DNA from: JBAZZQ01 sp041658725
Lineage (GTDB): Bacteria; Planctomycetota; Phycisphaerae; JAAYCJ01
Reading direction: 5' to 3'
Length of the DNA: 64,000 nucleotides
Assembly: GCA_041658725.1 (NCBI GenBank)
Contig: JBAZZQ010000013.1
Coordinates: 12,470 to 76,469 of the forward strand
Within the stretch, counting starts at the first letter, position 1, and every line of letters begins with the position of its first letter. The translations under genes were made by a program, and so were the position numbers. Below, piece by piece: positions 1 through 8,558 of the stretch. The notes beneath the pieces are model-generated. The model saw nothing but the letters and a program-made list of their open reading frames with translations, was not told where the DNA came from and made no database searches.

Positions 1-1633
1 GGAATTTAACATATTTGGCTGAAAACGCACTGACCGAAGTAGTTCCGGCCAGGTTGTAGGACATCGTCCAGGTCCCGTTATCGGGTTTATTGGAGGTATA
101 AGCCGCGCCACCCTTGTCGGTGCCGCTGTTGATATTGGCTTTGACGGGGTTGTCCTGATAGGTTACGTCCTGCCAGATTCCGCCGGCAGGGCCGGTTACG
201 AAGGCGGAGCCGGTGTTGAACTTAAACATATCGCCCGTTCCGCCGGGAAGGACGAGGTTCAGGTGATACAGCGACCCGCCGTCGGAAGTCAGAGGAACCA
301 CCTCAATCGTTCCGTTATCGCGGTTGACCCGCTGGAGGCTGGTGATCCCGCTGGACGCGAAGTTAAAATCGAGACGGATGGTCTGCTGTGTACCCGCGCA
401 ATCGGCAACCGGATCAGTCAAACCATTCAAGATCATGAAATAAGGTTCGTTGGGATCGCTGGCCCGAAGGGGTCGGAAATATCCCACGAACACGTCGCCA
501 CGCAGATTGCTATTTGTGCCGCTGTAATTGGTGGCGGCGATGGTGGTGATGTATGGACCCACAGAGCTGTTCCAGCCGGTGACACTGGTGGGCGCTGTAT
601 TATTCACAGGCGTGCTGCCGTTCATGTGCTGTCCGGCGATAAAGTAGAGGCCCGTCGAGAGCAAGCGAACCAGGGTCGGTCCGATGTTGCGGCTCTGGCG
701 ATTGGTTTCCGCGTAACTGGTAAAGACCGCGGTGGGGGAAGTCTCACCGTAGCCATCAAACATAATATTGGGATACTTCGGGAGATTAGTGTAATTGTAG
801 TACCAGAGGGTGGTATATTTATATCCGAAGGTCCAGGGGGCAAATTCACCGAGCCGGACCTCGGATTCCGACATAACGTGTCCATTATCTGGAAACGAGG
901 TACCCAACTTGAAGCCCTGGAGGTAAGCTCCATAGGGAATAGGGGTGGTTCCTGTTCCATTGTTTCCCGCCAATCCCAAAAGGCGGTATTTCTGTAACGC
1001 CGTGTAAAAGCCGGTCGGACTGCCACCGGGGGAAGGGGTAAGGGTTTGGCTAAGGAAGGGATAGGAGTCCATCATGAGCATATCCGGTTGGGCCGCGGCC
1101 ATATAAGCTTGCAGCGTCGAAACCGTTTCCTGACCTCCGCTCTGATTGGTGAACCCGATGACGGTGGGATAATTGGTTCGCCATAAGGAAAGCATTCGGA
1201 CGGCCTCGGTCAGATTGTCGCCGGTAAGACTCTGTTCGTCGCTGAACTGAATGCCGACCATGTTGGCCGCATCGAGAATTTCGGGGGTAAATAAAAGATC
1301 CCAAGCCACGAAAGTCGTGGCATTATCGGAAGTATTATCATAAATCACAGAGACCGAGCGTCCCCACTGTAATCCGGGGGCAGAGCCCAGATAGTTCATA
1401 TTTGCCCCGCCGGCAGTGTTGACCCCGGTAAAGTTCGACTGCGCAAAACGGGCAAGGTCAAAGCTACCGGGGTTATTGGGATCGGCCAAGGGATTGATCT
1501 GTGCCTGAATCTGAAGCCCCTTGTCGATCAAGAGCTCGTGGCCTCGATCGAGACCAAAGGCATACCCGGAAACGATCAGGACCATTAAGGACATAGTCCC
1601 AATTCTACTACAATTTGACATTCTCTTTTTCAT
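1..1633 (-). CDS. secreted protein of unknown function, 3' end cut by window edge
   Basis: An open frame runs from ATG at 1633 off the left edge with no stop, about 544 codons. It begins MKKRMSNCSRIG followed by a hydrophobic stretch ending VSGYAFG, which looks like a signal peptide. The middle contains QPDMLMMDSYPF, reminiscent of the strand ends of (beta/alpha)8 glycoside hydrolases, but I cannot assign a family. The last visible ~60 residues contain VKANINSGTDKGG, closely matching VKANINGGTDTGG in the PEP-CTERM protein encoded just upstream (2016-2729), so the two probably share a beta-rich domain. Whether this protein also ends in PEP-CTERM cannot be seen. Secretion is inferred from the N-terminus; the catalytic role is only a guess. 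Confidence 0.75.
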   Translation of the reverse strand, partial: MKKRMSNCSRIGTMSLMVLIVSGYAFGLDRGHELLIDKGLQIQAQINPLADPNNPGSFDLARFAQSNFTGVNTAGGANMNYLGSAPGLQWGRSVSVIYDNTSDNATTFVAWDLLFTPEILDAANMVGIQFSDEQSLTGDNLTEAVRMLSLWRTNYPTVIGFTNQSGGQETVSTLQAYMAAAQPDMLMMDSYPFLSQTLTPSPGGSPTGFYTALQKYRLLGLAGNNGTGTTPIPYGAYLQGFKLGTSFPDNGHVMSESEVRLGEFAPWTFGYKYTTLWYYNYTNLPKYPNIMFDGYGETSPTAVFTSYAETNRQSRNIGPTLVRLLSTGLYFIAGQHMNGSTPVNNTAPTSVTGWNSSVGPYITTIAATNYSGTNSNLRGDVFVGYFRPLRASDPNEPYFMILNGLTDPVADCAGTQQTIRLDFNFASSGITSLQRVNRDNGTIEVVPLTSDGGSLYHLNLVLPGGTGDMFKFNTGSAFVTGPAGGIWQDVTYQDNPVKANINSGTDKGGAAYTSNKPDNGTWTMSYNLAGTTSVSAFSAKYVKF

Positions 1634-2015
1634 CTTCTTTTTCCTCCAGAAAACGAGTTAAAAAACTAAACTCAATCACAATCAACACATCTGAATATGC
1701 AAATCAGAAAGAACGCCTTCCACATGTCTTATTAATTGTATGCAAAAAAAGAGCAAGAAGCAGGATGACTTAAAAAGTCTTTCTAAACTATAACCCCGTA
1801 TCAGAGTCATCGTTTACTTCTTGCCCTTCCTTGAATTAAACTCTCATTTAGAACCACAAAAAAGCTATTCCAATTTTACACCAAACCAACCTAAACCATC
1901 CATGTTATAGCGAACTCTCGTGTCCGCTCTCTTCTTTTCTTTCTCTAGTCAGCCCATTTCAGATAGGGGCGAACACAAGGTTCACCCCTACCGTGGAAAC
2001 GGGTGTCCAAATTTC
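1634..2015. other. 382-base intergenic region with hairpin
   Basis: AT-rich spacer between two minus-strand genes. It holds the probable 5' region of the gene starting at 1633 and a hairpin at 1964-1990 described separately. A short ORF on the plus strand here (1920-2105) has no ribosome site or protein-like composition and is not accepted. Confidence 0.5.
1964..1990 (-). repeat. palindromic intergenic repeat / possible terminator
   Basis: TAGGGGCGAAC at 1964-1974 pairs with GTTCACCCCTA at 1980-1990 around a five-base loop, with one mismatch that becomes G-U in a minus-strand transcript. It starts 26 bases after the stop codon of the PEP-CTERM gene, so it may end that transcript. Its TAGGGGCG start resembles the 28-base repeats at 37083 and 52149, suggesting one structural class of intergenic palindromes. 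Confidence 0.6.
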
Positions 2016-2729
2016 TTATTTTCGTCGTCGCAGCATCGCCAAGCCGCCCAAACCAAGCATTACCAAAGTTGCCGGCTCAGGAGTCGAAGAGATCCAAAAT
2101 GCTAGGGGGTGGGCCGGTTCCGAGACCCAATGCTGTTCATTCAAACCGGCGTATCCTGACCCGTCACCGGGGTTAACCCACGTGCCAAAGTAACCCAAAT
2201 ACAAAGTCTTCGTATCGCCGCAGGTGATAAACATACCAGGGGGAGGGGGGTTCTGATTACCCATCACCGTCGGTGTAACGGAATAAACCGTGTTCCAGTT
2301 TACGCCGTCTTTACTGTATTTATAGTCATACGAATTTCCTGTAGTTAGATAGGTAGCACCGTTGTTCGGCATCCAGTTGAAGGCATAAATCCACTCGGCA
2401 AGATTTACTTTGACGACGAAGGAAGACGAAACCTGAGCAAAATAACCATGTGTATTCAAACGATCAGATTGAAAGTCGATATTCTCCGCAGACCAGATCT
2501 TCGTCCCGGACCCACCAAGCTGAAAATTATAAGTGGCACCCGTATCGAAAGGACCTGTGTCATAGGAATACCCGCCCGTATCCGTTCCGCCATTTATGTT
2601 GGCCTTAACCGTAGCATCATAATTACCCCAAGTTCCATCTAGGTATCGGTTACCGCTCCACACTGCGGAAGCACTACTCACCATCGCCAACAACAACACA
2701 ATACTTAGCACCACACTTACTGTTTTCAT
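2016..2729 (-). CDS. PEP-CTERM sorting domain protein
   Basis: A 237-residue exported protein. Residues 1-22 form a signal peptide (MKTVSVVLSIVLLLAM then SSASA). The C-terminus carries the full PEP-CTERM signal: STPEPATLVMLG, a short hydrophobic helix, then the basic tail RRRK. Such tails are recognised by exosortases, and an exosortase with EpsI is encoded at 18288-19986. The mature part is rich in Gly, Tyr, Asn and Thr and looks like an all-beta carbohydrate-binding fold, but no family is recognised. The start has a good ribosome site (AAGGAG eight bases before ATG). A promoter on the minus strand is visible at 2908-2936. Function in the envelope or matrix is inferred from the sorting signal. 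Confidence 0.9.
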   Translation of the reverse strand: MKTVSVVLSIVLLLAMVSSASAVWSGNRYLDGTWGNYDATVKANINGGTDTGGYSYDTGPFDTGATYNFQLGGSGTKIWSAENIDFQSDRLNTHGYFAQVSSSFVVKVNLAEWIYAFNWMPNNGATYLTTGNSYDYKYSKDGVNWNTVYSVTPTVMGNQNPPPPGMFITCGDTKTLYLGYFGTWVNPGDGSGYAGLNEQHWVSEPAHPLAFWISSTPEPATLVMLGLGGLAMLRRRK

Positions 2730-2886
2730 TTTCCGAACTCCTTAAAAAGGTAATACAAAAACCTTGGACACACTTACTTACCTCTCTCTCCGGAAAATCC
2801 CTAATAGCTAAACTCTTTTAACGCAAACAGCTTATTGGGCCGGACATGCTGTCATTTTCCCAGATGCCCCGCTCAATACGCTTAGC

Positions 2887-2900
2887 AATTGATTCGATCA
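2887..2900 (-). promoter_or_regulatory. candidate operator for the GntR-type regulator
   Basis: Minus-strand CGAATCAATT (2887-2896), part of TGAT-TCG-ATCA symmetry at 2890-2900, sits just downstream of the -10 box for the PEP-CTERM gene. The same ten bases occur at 3069-3078 near the regulator's own promoter. Confidence 0.35.
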
Positions 2901-2907
2901 TATTTAA

Positions 2908-2936
2908 AGTATAAACATTTTAGTGTTTTATGTCAA
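2908..2936 (-). promoter_or_regulatory. sigma70-type promoter for PEP-CTERM gene
   Basis: On the minus strand TTGACA (2931-2936) is followed after 17 bases by TATACT (2908-2913), close to the bacterial consensus. Transcription would start near 2901, leaving a leader of about 170 bases before the ATG at 2729. Confidence 0.55.
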
Positions 2937-3029
2937 GCACAATTTTTTAATTTCAGAAAAGAGCCTATCTCCTTATTTTTGTGATAGTTATGGATGATAT
3001 TTCTTAGAAGTTCCTTCTGTGAAAACCTC

Positions 3030-3058
3030 TTGACACTTAATATGGGATTCGGTATCAT
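3030..3058 (+). promoter_or_regulatory. sigma70-type promoter for GntR-type regulator
   Basis: TTGACA at 3030-3035, a 17-base spacer, then TATCAT at 3053-3058. The gene starts at 3158, about 90 bases after the expected start of transcription. Confidence 0.6.
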
Positions 3059-3078
3059 GTATTCAGACCGAATCAATT
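3047..3078 (+). promoter_or_regulatory. inverted repeat overlapping -10, candidate autoregulatory operator
   Basis: ATTCGGT (3047-3053) and ACCGAAT (3067-3073) form an inverted repeat spanning the -10 box and likely +1 site. The right arm continues into CGAATCAATT (3069-3078), the motif also present at 2887-2896. Binding here would block the promoter of the regulator gene itself. Confidence 0.4.
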
Positions 3079-3157
3079 TGAAAATTCAGAATTTTTGTAT
3101 ATTTTTAAAAAAATACTAAACTATCCAAGTAGATATGTATTATAGTGGTCGGTAATT

Positions 3158-4246
3158 ATGGCAGGCGTAACTACATTTCGGAAGCATGAGTGGCTAAGTC
3201 AGGAAATCCGCAGGGAAATCCTGGAACAGAAGATTCCCGTCGGTCAAAAGCTGCTGACCGACAATGAATTGATGGAAAAGTACAAGATCAGCCGATCCAC
3301 TGTCGTTCATGCCATGAAAACTCTCCGAGAGGAAGGCCATGTCTCCCGAAAAGTCGGGGCCGGGACGTTCGTCCGGGACAAGACAAACACCGGGGAGATT
3401 GCCGTTGTGGCGGAAGATCGCGTTCTCCGCATGGAATGCACGCCCATTTGGCATATGACGATTTCCGGTGTGGTAGATGTTGTCCGCGAGCAAAATTCTC
3501 AGTGGCGTCCAAAGATCCACATGGTAACACTCGATCCTGTGAACACGGGAATGATCAAAAACTGCGATCTACTGGACCCTCAGGTCGTACCGAATTTGCG
3601 TGGTGTTTTTAGTATGACACCCCTCCGCGGGGGGATCGCGGAAAAATTGACGGAGAGAGGGATTCCTTCTGTCCTATATGGAAGCGGGATTGGTCCTTAC
3701 CATCCTAATCAGATTGACTTCGACATAGATCAGATGAACCGTTTGGCGTTTCAGCATCTGGCCCAGACGGGATGCAAAACCGTCGGTTTCTTATATGAAG
3801 GCCCCAAACAAGAACATTTTGCCGGTAGAGTCCAGAAAGTTTCCACCTTTTTCCGGGAAAACGGATTGCAGTGCCGGCCGGAGTGGATGGTTCATTATCC
3901 CTCTCCCGCCATATCAGAAAAGGGAGGTTATGAGCTTTTTCACAAACTCTGGAAGCAGCCGGTTCGTCCGGAAGGCATTTTCGTTGATGACGACTTACAG
4001 TTTCGGGGGGTAGTCCGGGCGGCCATGGAACTTGGGGTCCGGTTTCCTGAAGATATCAAAGTGATTACGATCAGCCCGATTGGAGTACCTCTGCCCTATC
4101 ATAAGGCGGTGACAGTGATCGGCTTGGATGTCCATAAACTGGCGAAGGCGTCCGTGGATATGATGGAAAAATTGATTCGCCGAATCGAGCCGGAGAAGCG
4201 ACATGTCCTGATTCCGGTGGAGTTGATCAAAGGCGACACCACATAG
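3158..4246 (+). CDS. GntR-type transcriptional regulator with LacI-like sensor domain
   Basis: 362 residues. The first ~75 form a winged helix of the GntR family: IRREILEQKIPVGQKL, then LMEKYKISRSTVVHAMKTL and GHVSRKVGAGTFV, which is the classic recognition helix plus wing. The remainder resembles the periplasmic-binding-protein/LacI sugar-sensing fold used by AraR-type regulators (for example GCKTVGFLYEG and EGIFVDDDLQFRG). It is therefore likely a sugar-responsive repressor. It stands first in a locus of glycoside hydrolases and sugar oxidoreductases. Its promoter carries an inverted repeat at 3047-3073, so autoregulation is likely. The effector sugar cannot be read from sequence. The start codon has only a weak ribosome site. 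Confidence 0.88.
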   Translation: MAGVTTFRKHEWLSQEIRREILEQKIPVGQKLLTDNELMEKYKISRSTVVHAMKTLREEGHVSRKVGAGTFVRDKTNTGEIAVVAEDRVLRMECTPIWHMTISGVVDVVREQNSQWRPKIHMVTLDPVNTGMIKNCDLLDPQVVPNLRGVFSMTPLRGGIAEKLTERGIPSVLYGSGIGPYHPNQIDFDIDQMNRLAFQHLAQTGCKTVGFLYEGPKQEHFAGRVQKVSTFFRENGLQCRPEWMVHYPSPAISEKGGYELFHKLWKQPVRPEGIFVDDDLQFRGVVRAAMELGVRFPEDIKVITISPIGVPLPYHKAVTVIGLDVHKLAKASVDMMEKLIRRIEPEKRHVLIPVELIKGDTT

Positions 4247-4402
4247 AAAGACCTTCGGACAATCTTCCGGTGGAATTCTCCACACCCAACGACCTTCGGG
4301 CACAACCCCATTCCCGATCATGCCATCAAAGCCGGATACCCTGAAATACGAAGGTCGGATTAGAATTTGAAAGAAAAATAACAACTAAATGGAGACCGGA
4401 TT

Positions 4403-5851
4403 ATGATTGAATGGAAACGTATATACCCAAACATCGTTTTTTTTGCATCCCTTTTTTTCCTCATCGCCGGCTGCAGTCATAGGACGGCGGACCCTGCTCT
4501 GTCGCGGGGCGCAGGAGTGACGAAAACGTCGAATGGTATTTACAATATTCGTGATTTCGGGGCGTCGGGCAATGGAACGATCAAAGACACCGTGGCGATT
4601 CAGGCAGCGATCGACAAGTGCCATCAGGACGGCGGCGGAACGGTGCTTGTCCCTTCGGGTAAATTTCTCACAGCCCCCTTGGTAATGAAAAGCAATGTGA
4701 ATCTGCATATTTCCGCCGGGGGAACGCTGTTGGGCAGCACCGATATCTCCGATTACAAAAATTGGCAAAGCGACAAAATTAATACGCAGTTCGCTCCCTA
4801 TAACTGCAAATATCTGATCATCGCCGAAGGCGCGAAAAATATCTCCCTTACCGGGCAGGGGAAGATTGACGGTCAGGGACTGGTTTACTACAACCAGACA
4901 ACAGCGAACACATGGTTTGCTTTGGATATAAAGGAACGCCCCGGCAGAATGATTATGTTTGCATTATGTGAAAATGTTCTGGTGGAAGGGTTGACGTTTG
5001 TGGATTCGCCCGCCTGGACATTCTGGGTAATCGGGTGCGACCGTGTAAAGTTCGACAAAATAAACATCATCAATCCTTTCCAGGCAATCCATACCGACGG
5101 CATTGATATCCACTGTTGCTCCAATGTATCCATCAGCAACAGCTATTTCCATACCGGCGACGACTGCATCATCCTCCGGGCGGTTGACCGAGTCCTCAAG
5201 GAAAGAAAGCCCTGCGAAAATGTGACGGTGTCCAACTGTACGCTGGAGAGCAACTGCAACGCGATCAGGCTGAGCTATATCGGCGACGGCACTATTAGAA
5301 ACTGCGTTTTCAACAACCTGACGATTACCAAGTCATTCCGGGGCATCATCCTGCAGATTCCGACCGTCGAATGGTTGCCCAAACATGACCAGGAACGACT
5401 CAGGGACAGCGGTGCCATGAACAAAGCCAATCTCCCGGTAATCGAAAATATCCTCTTCTCAAACATTATCATCGAGGCGTTTCAGCCGATATGGATATAC
5501 CTTCAGGACGGCGCGGCGGCAAAATCAATTTCCAACATCCACTTTTCCGACATGGAACTGCGCGGTTCCGCCGCCTCCGTGTTTAAAGGCAGTAAAAAAG
5601 CCCCTCTGCAAAACATCACACTTACCAACATCGGGGTAAGAATCGACGCGGACTCCAAACTCCATACGGATGAACATGCGCTGGCGTTTTATTGTGCCGA
5701 TGCTGAAGATATCGCGTTCAGGAATGTCCGAATTTCCAGCGAAGGCGTCGTCAAAGCCAATGAGCCGACAATCCGTTCGGCACGAGTGAAGAACCTACAG
5801 ATCAATAACCTGAATAATCGCACAAAAAATACGGATATCACTAAAGAATAA
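4403..5851 (+). CDS. GH28-like polygalacturonase-family lipoprotein
   Basis: 482 residues with a lipoprotein signal: a hydrophobic stretch ending FFLIAGC, with Cys as the expected lipidated residue. The mature part begins with the pectate-lyase-superfamily motif RDFGASGNG, then continues as a right-handed beta-helix. GH28 catalytic motifs are visible: HTDGIDIH (for NTDG) and TGDDCIIL (for GDD). The downstream SHG and RIK motifs are not clear; CNAIRLSYIGDG stands in that region, so substrate specificity may differ from true polygalacturonases. The ribosome site is GGAG eight bases before ATG. It follows the regulator by 156 bases and precedes a Gfo/Idh/MocA gene by 27, so it probably belongs to the same operon. 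Cell-surface attack on plant or algal acidic polysaccharide is inferred. Confidence 0.85.
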   Translation: MIEWKRIYPNIVFFASLFFLIAGCSHRTADPALSRGAGVTKTSNGIYNIRDFGASGNGTIKDTVAIQAAIDKCHQDGGGTVLVPSGKFLTAPLVMKSNVNLHISAGGTLLGSTDISDYKNWQSDKINTQFAPYNCKYLIIAEGAKNISLTGQGKIDGQGLVYYNQTTANTWFALDIKERPGRMIMFALCENVLVEGLTFVDSPAWTFWVIGCDRVKFDKINIINPFQAIHTDGIDIHCCSNVSISNSYFHTGDDCIILRAVDRVLKERKPCENVTVSNCTLESNCNAIRLSYIGDGTIRNCVFNNLTITKSFRGIILQIPTVEWLPKHDQERLRDSGAMNKANLPVIENILFSNIIIEAFQPIWIYLQDGAAAKSISNIHFSDMELRGSAASVFKGSKKAPLQNITLTNIGVRIDADSKLHTDEHALAFYCADAEDIAFRNVRISSEGVVKANEPTIRSARVKNLQINNLNNRTKNTDITKE

Positions 5852-5878
5852 CTATTTAACGTTCAGAGAGGAATTATT

Positions 5879-6949
5879 ATGAAAGTCGCCGTTTTAGGTT
5901 CGGGAAATATGGGAGGCTCGGTTTTGGACCACCTACAGAAATGCGATCAGGTCTCAGAAATCGTTGCCTATGATCCGGATGAGGCTACGCGGGTCCAGGT
6001 CGAGCAAAAGTTTAACGTAAAAACCACGTCCGATCTTGGCGTGATCTGGCATGATCGGGAGATTCCGCTGGTGTTCATCACCTCGCCCAACCACACGCAC
6101 CACGACCTGGTCATCCGGGCCTTGGAAGCGGGGAAGGCGGTTATGTGTGAAAAACCCATTGCCACTACCCTCGCCCATGCCCGCGAGGTTGTCGAGTTGT
6201 CCGAGCGACGCGGGGCGTTTTTGCAGATCGGATTTGAACTGCGATATTCAACGCTCTATACCACCATCAAAAAATGGATCGACGCAGGTTTGCTGGGGGA
6301 TGTGAACAATACCCATTGTATCTACGTGAACAGTGTGGCGGACAAAAGCTCCTGGCGGACCCGGCGAGATCGCGGGGGAAACATGTTCGGCGAAAAGCTT
6401 TCGCATTACGTGGATCTGCCGCGATGGTGGGTGGGTTCCCCGGTGACGCAAGTCCTGACCGTGTGTTCTCCAAACACGGTCCCCTACTATGAAGTCCGCG
6501 ATAATTACCACACGACCTACCAATTTGAAAACGGGGCTGTCGGTCATTTGTCCTTTTTCACCGGCGCCATGAACACTGAAAAACCCGATCCGGAGAAAGA
6601 CTGGCTGGGACAAATGCGGGATCAGGGGTATGAGCTTCGATACACCATCGTTGGAACCCGAGGAATGGCCCAGACTGACGTGTATGGCCGGCGGCTCAAA
6701 CGCTGGGACTTCGGCGATTCCCCCGAGCGCATGACCAGCACGCTGGTCGAGGATATTACCTGGGACTTGCAGGACAATGGGCGCTATGGCCATAATACTT
6801 TTGACCAGACACTGGATATCGTCCGCCGGGTTCGGGAGGGACGTCCGCCGTTTACCCCGGCCCGGGATTCCCTGGAAACCATGAGGCTTTGTTTTGCAGC
6901 GGAACATTCGGCAGACCAAGGCCGGTTGGTGAAATTAGAGGAACTTTAA
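5879..6949 (+). CDS. Gfo/Idh/MocA family oxidoreductase (copy 1)
   Basis: 356 residues. An N-terminal Rossmann fold begins MKVAVLGSGNMGGSV (GxGxxG). The family signature EKP is present in MCEKPIATTLAHA, where the Lys takes part in catalysis. The C-terminal alpha/beta domain contains GEKLSHYVDLPRWW, with a likely catalytic His. Such enzymes use NAD(P) to oxidise or reduce sugars, inositols or amino sugars in the cytoplasm. About two thirds of residues match copy 2 at 9875-10960 by eye, so the pair arose by duplication. A GAGG ribosome site precedes the ATG. It lies 27 bases after the GH28-like gene. Substrate unknown. Confidence 0.9.
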   Translation: MKVAVLGSGNMGGSVLDHLQKCDQVSEIVAYDPDEATRVQVEQKFNVKTTSDLGVIWHDREIPLVFITSPNHTHHDLVIRALEAGKAVMCEKPIATTLAHAREVVELSERRGAFLQIGFELRYSTLYTTIKKWIDAGLLGDVNNTHCIYVNSVADKSSWRTRRDRGGNMFGEKLSHYVDLPRWWVGSPVTQVLTVCSPNTVPYYEVRDNYHTTYQFENGAVGHLSFFTGAMNTEKPDPEKDWLGQMRDQGYELRYTIVGTRGMAQTDVYGRRLKRWDFGDSPERMTSTLVEDITWDLQDNGRYGHNTFDQTLDIVRRVREGRPPFTPARDSLETMRLCFAAEHSADQGRLVKLEEL

Positions 6950-6967
6950 AGGCTACCTTAGCACAGC

Positions 6968-7114
6968 ATTTCACAAATAAGGTAACAAAATCTTACCCCT
7001 GGGGTGGCATGGGCAATTCCTATTGCCCGTGTCTTTTCCTCGCGCATGAACAGAAGACACGGGCAAGAAGACTTGCCCATGCCACCCCAGAATTTGGAAC
7101 CTTATTTATGAAAT
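6968..7114. repeat. 147-base nested inverted repeat (MITE-like)
   Basis: Outer arms 6968-6983 and 7099-7114 match at 15 of 16 positions. A second pair has GGGGTGGCATGGGCAA (7001-7016) against its complement at 7073-7088. An inner pair, TTGCCCGTGTCTT and AAGACACGGGCAA, lies between them. The element fills almost all of the space between two convergent genes (stops at 6949 and 7122), where it could act as a two-way terminator. It has no coding capacity. Confidence 0.85.
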
Positions 7115-7121
7115 TTTGTAC

Positions 7122-8534
7122 TTAGAATCGCGTTACGCAAGATTCCGGCGTTTTCAGCAACCATGCCCGAAGAAGAGTCACTGCTGCCCCGCCGCTCTCG
7201 GCAAACAGGCCCAGACCCTGACTGTCCTGGCGCGAAGGATAAATCCTGCCGGTGATACAGGCTCGGCCGTTGGCAAAAATTTCCACGACCGATCTGTCCA
7301 TAAAAATTCGAAGCTTCAAATTTTCACCTTCCTCAAGCGACAATTTGCCCTCTAAAAGATCACACCGGGCTAAGGGATCCAGACTCGATCGGCTGCGGTC
7401 CAAACCTAATGATTTCTTTTTCCGGTTGTAGACGATACGTGTTTGCTCGACGTAATCGGGCGTACATCGAATCAAAAGGCCGCACTCCTCCGCGTCGCCG
7501 GCGGCTATTTCCGCCTCGATCTCCAGGCAATCGCCCTGGATTTCCGGGACGGACAAACACCCTTTTTCCGGTATGCGTAACGGCTTAACGGAAAAGACCC
7601 TATCTCTCAACGCCTGGACTTCCGAAACAGGCTCCATCCCAAGCGAGCCATCTGTTCGCAGCGAAAGCAGACGCGGCAGAGATTGTACTCCAGTCGTCTC
7701 AAAGCCCATATAGGAAGTTCCATAAGTCTCGGGAATCCAGCCCCAGCAAATCCGCCGACCTTTGTCATCCACCAGCGTTTTGGCGGCAAAAAAATCTCCG
7801 TAATCGGCACAGCCCCAGATGTCCTGCTCGTACCGTTGCCGCCGATACCAGCCGGTCATGTACCAGGTTCGCTTGAATGTCACCCCCAGGGTCAATAGGA
7901 CATAACGGTCCTCTAATGGAAAAAGGTCCGGGCATTCGCACATCGCCCCCGGTTTTTCCGGTGTGCCCGTCCAGAGAACGTGACAGTATTCCCACCTGAT
8001 CAGGTCCCGTGAGCGGTATAGCAGCACGCACCCAACCTCGCGCAGCGACGCACCAACCGCCATGCACCATTCGTCATTTTCTTTCCAGACGCACGGGTCT
8101 CGGAAACTGCTTAAACCAACCCCTTCCGGCGGAATACCGATAATGGGGTTTTGGGGAAATTTGTCCCAATGCAGCAAGTCCCGACTGGTGGCGAGGCATT
8201 GGGTATTGATATATTTCGGCCCCGCCACTCCGGTATAGAAGAAATAAAAGGTTCCTGCATTTTCCACCACACACCCGGTCCAGCAACCGTTGGAGTCCGG
8301 CCCTTCTGGATCGGGAGAAAGGACAATACCCTGATCGACCCAATGGACCAAATCGCGGCTGGTCGCCAGGCAATTGGTGCTCCGCAAATCGGTTCCGTAC
8401 ACCGACCGGCACTGGTAAAACGAATGGTACACGCCCCTGGCGTAAAACGGCATCACATCCTGGAAGTGCGTGCCGTCGGGAAAGTGCGGCAGGGGCACAA
8501 AATGATACGTGGGTTTTTGAAACATCCAATTCAT
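7122..8534 (-). CDS. GH32 family glycoside hydrolase (fructosidase-like)
   Basis: 470 residues without a signal peptide, so likely cytoplasmic. A five-blade propeller domain of clan GH-J is followed by a C-terminal beta-sandwich. Visible motifs are FRDP (transition-state stabiliser), ECPDLF with the acid/base Glu, and at the C-terminus DRSVVEIFANG, typical of the GH32 sandwich. The usual N-terminal WMNDPNG is replaced by FQDVMPF, which keeps an Asp at nearly the right distance before YHSFYQ, as in divergent GH32-like enzymes. Sucrose, fructan or another beta-fructoside is the family substrate, but the altered motif makes the exact substrate uncertain. It lies 24 bases after the URO-D-like gene and is probably co-transcribed with it. 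Confidence 0.85.
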   Translation of the reverse strand: MNWMFQKPTYHFVPLPHFPDGTHFQDVMPFYARGVYHSFYQCRSVYGTDLRSTNCLATSRDLVHWVDQGIVLSPDPEGPDSNGCWTGCVVENAGTFYFFYTGVAGPKYINTQCLATSRDLLHWDKFPQNPIIGIPPEGVGLSSFRDPCVWKENDEWCMAVGASLREVGCVLLYRSRDLIRWEYCHVLWTGTPEKPGAMCECPDLFPLEDRYVLLTLGVTFKRTWYMTGWYRRQRYEQDIWGCADYGDFFAAKTLVDDKGRRICWGWIPETYGTSYMGFETTGVQSLPRLLSLRTDGSLGMEPVSEVQALRDRVFSVKPLRIPEKGCLSVPEIQGDCLEIEAEIAAGDAEECGLLIRCTPDYVEQTRIVYNRKKKSLGLDRSRSSLDPLARCDLLEGKLSLEEGENLKLRIFMDRSVVEIFANGRACITGRIYPSRQDSQGLGLFAESGGAAVTLLRAWLLKTPESCVTRF

Positions 8535-8558
8535 GATCTTACGGAACTTCCATTTCGT

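Larger units (their letters stand above)
2730..3157. promoter_or_regulatory. divergent regulatory region
   Basis: 428 bases separate the PEP-CTERM gene and the GntR-type regulator. There is a consensus-like promoter for each direction (2908-2936 minus, 3030-3058 plus), and each has a CGAATCAATT motif close to the expected transcription start. No gene is seen here. Confidence 0.6.

Noticed and set aside
263..997. Plus-strand ORF of 244 residues
   Set aside because: It is antisense to the open secreted-protein frame that runs from 1633 off the left edge; it lacks a signal, motif or ribosome site.
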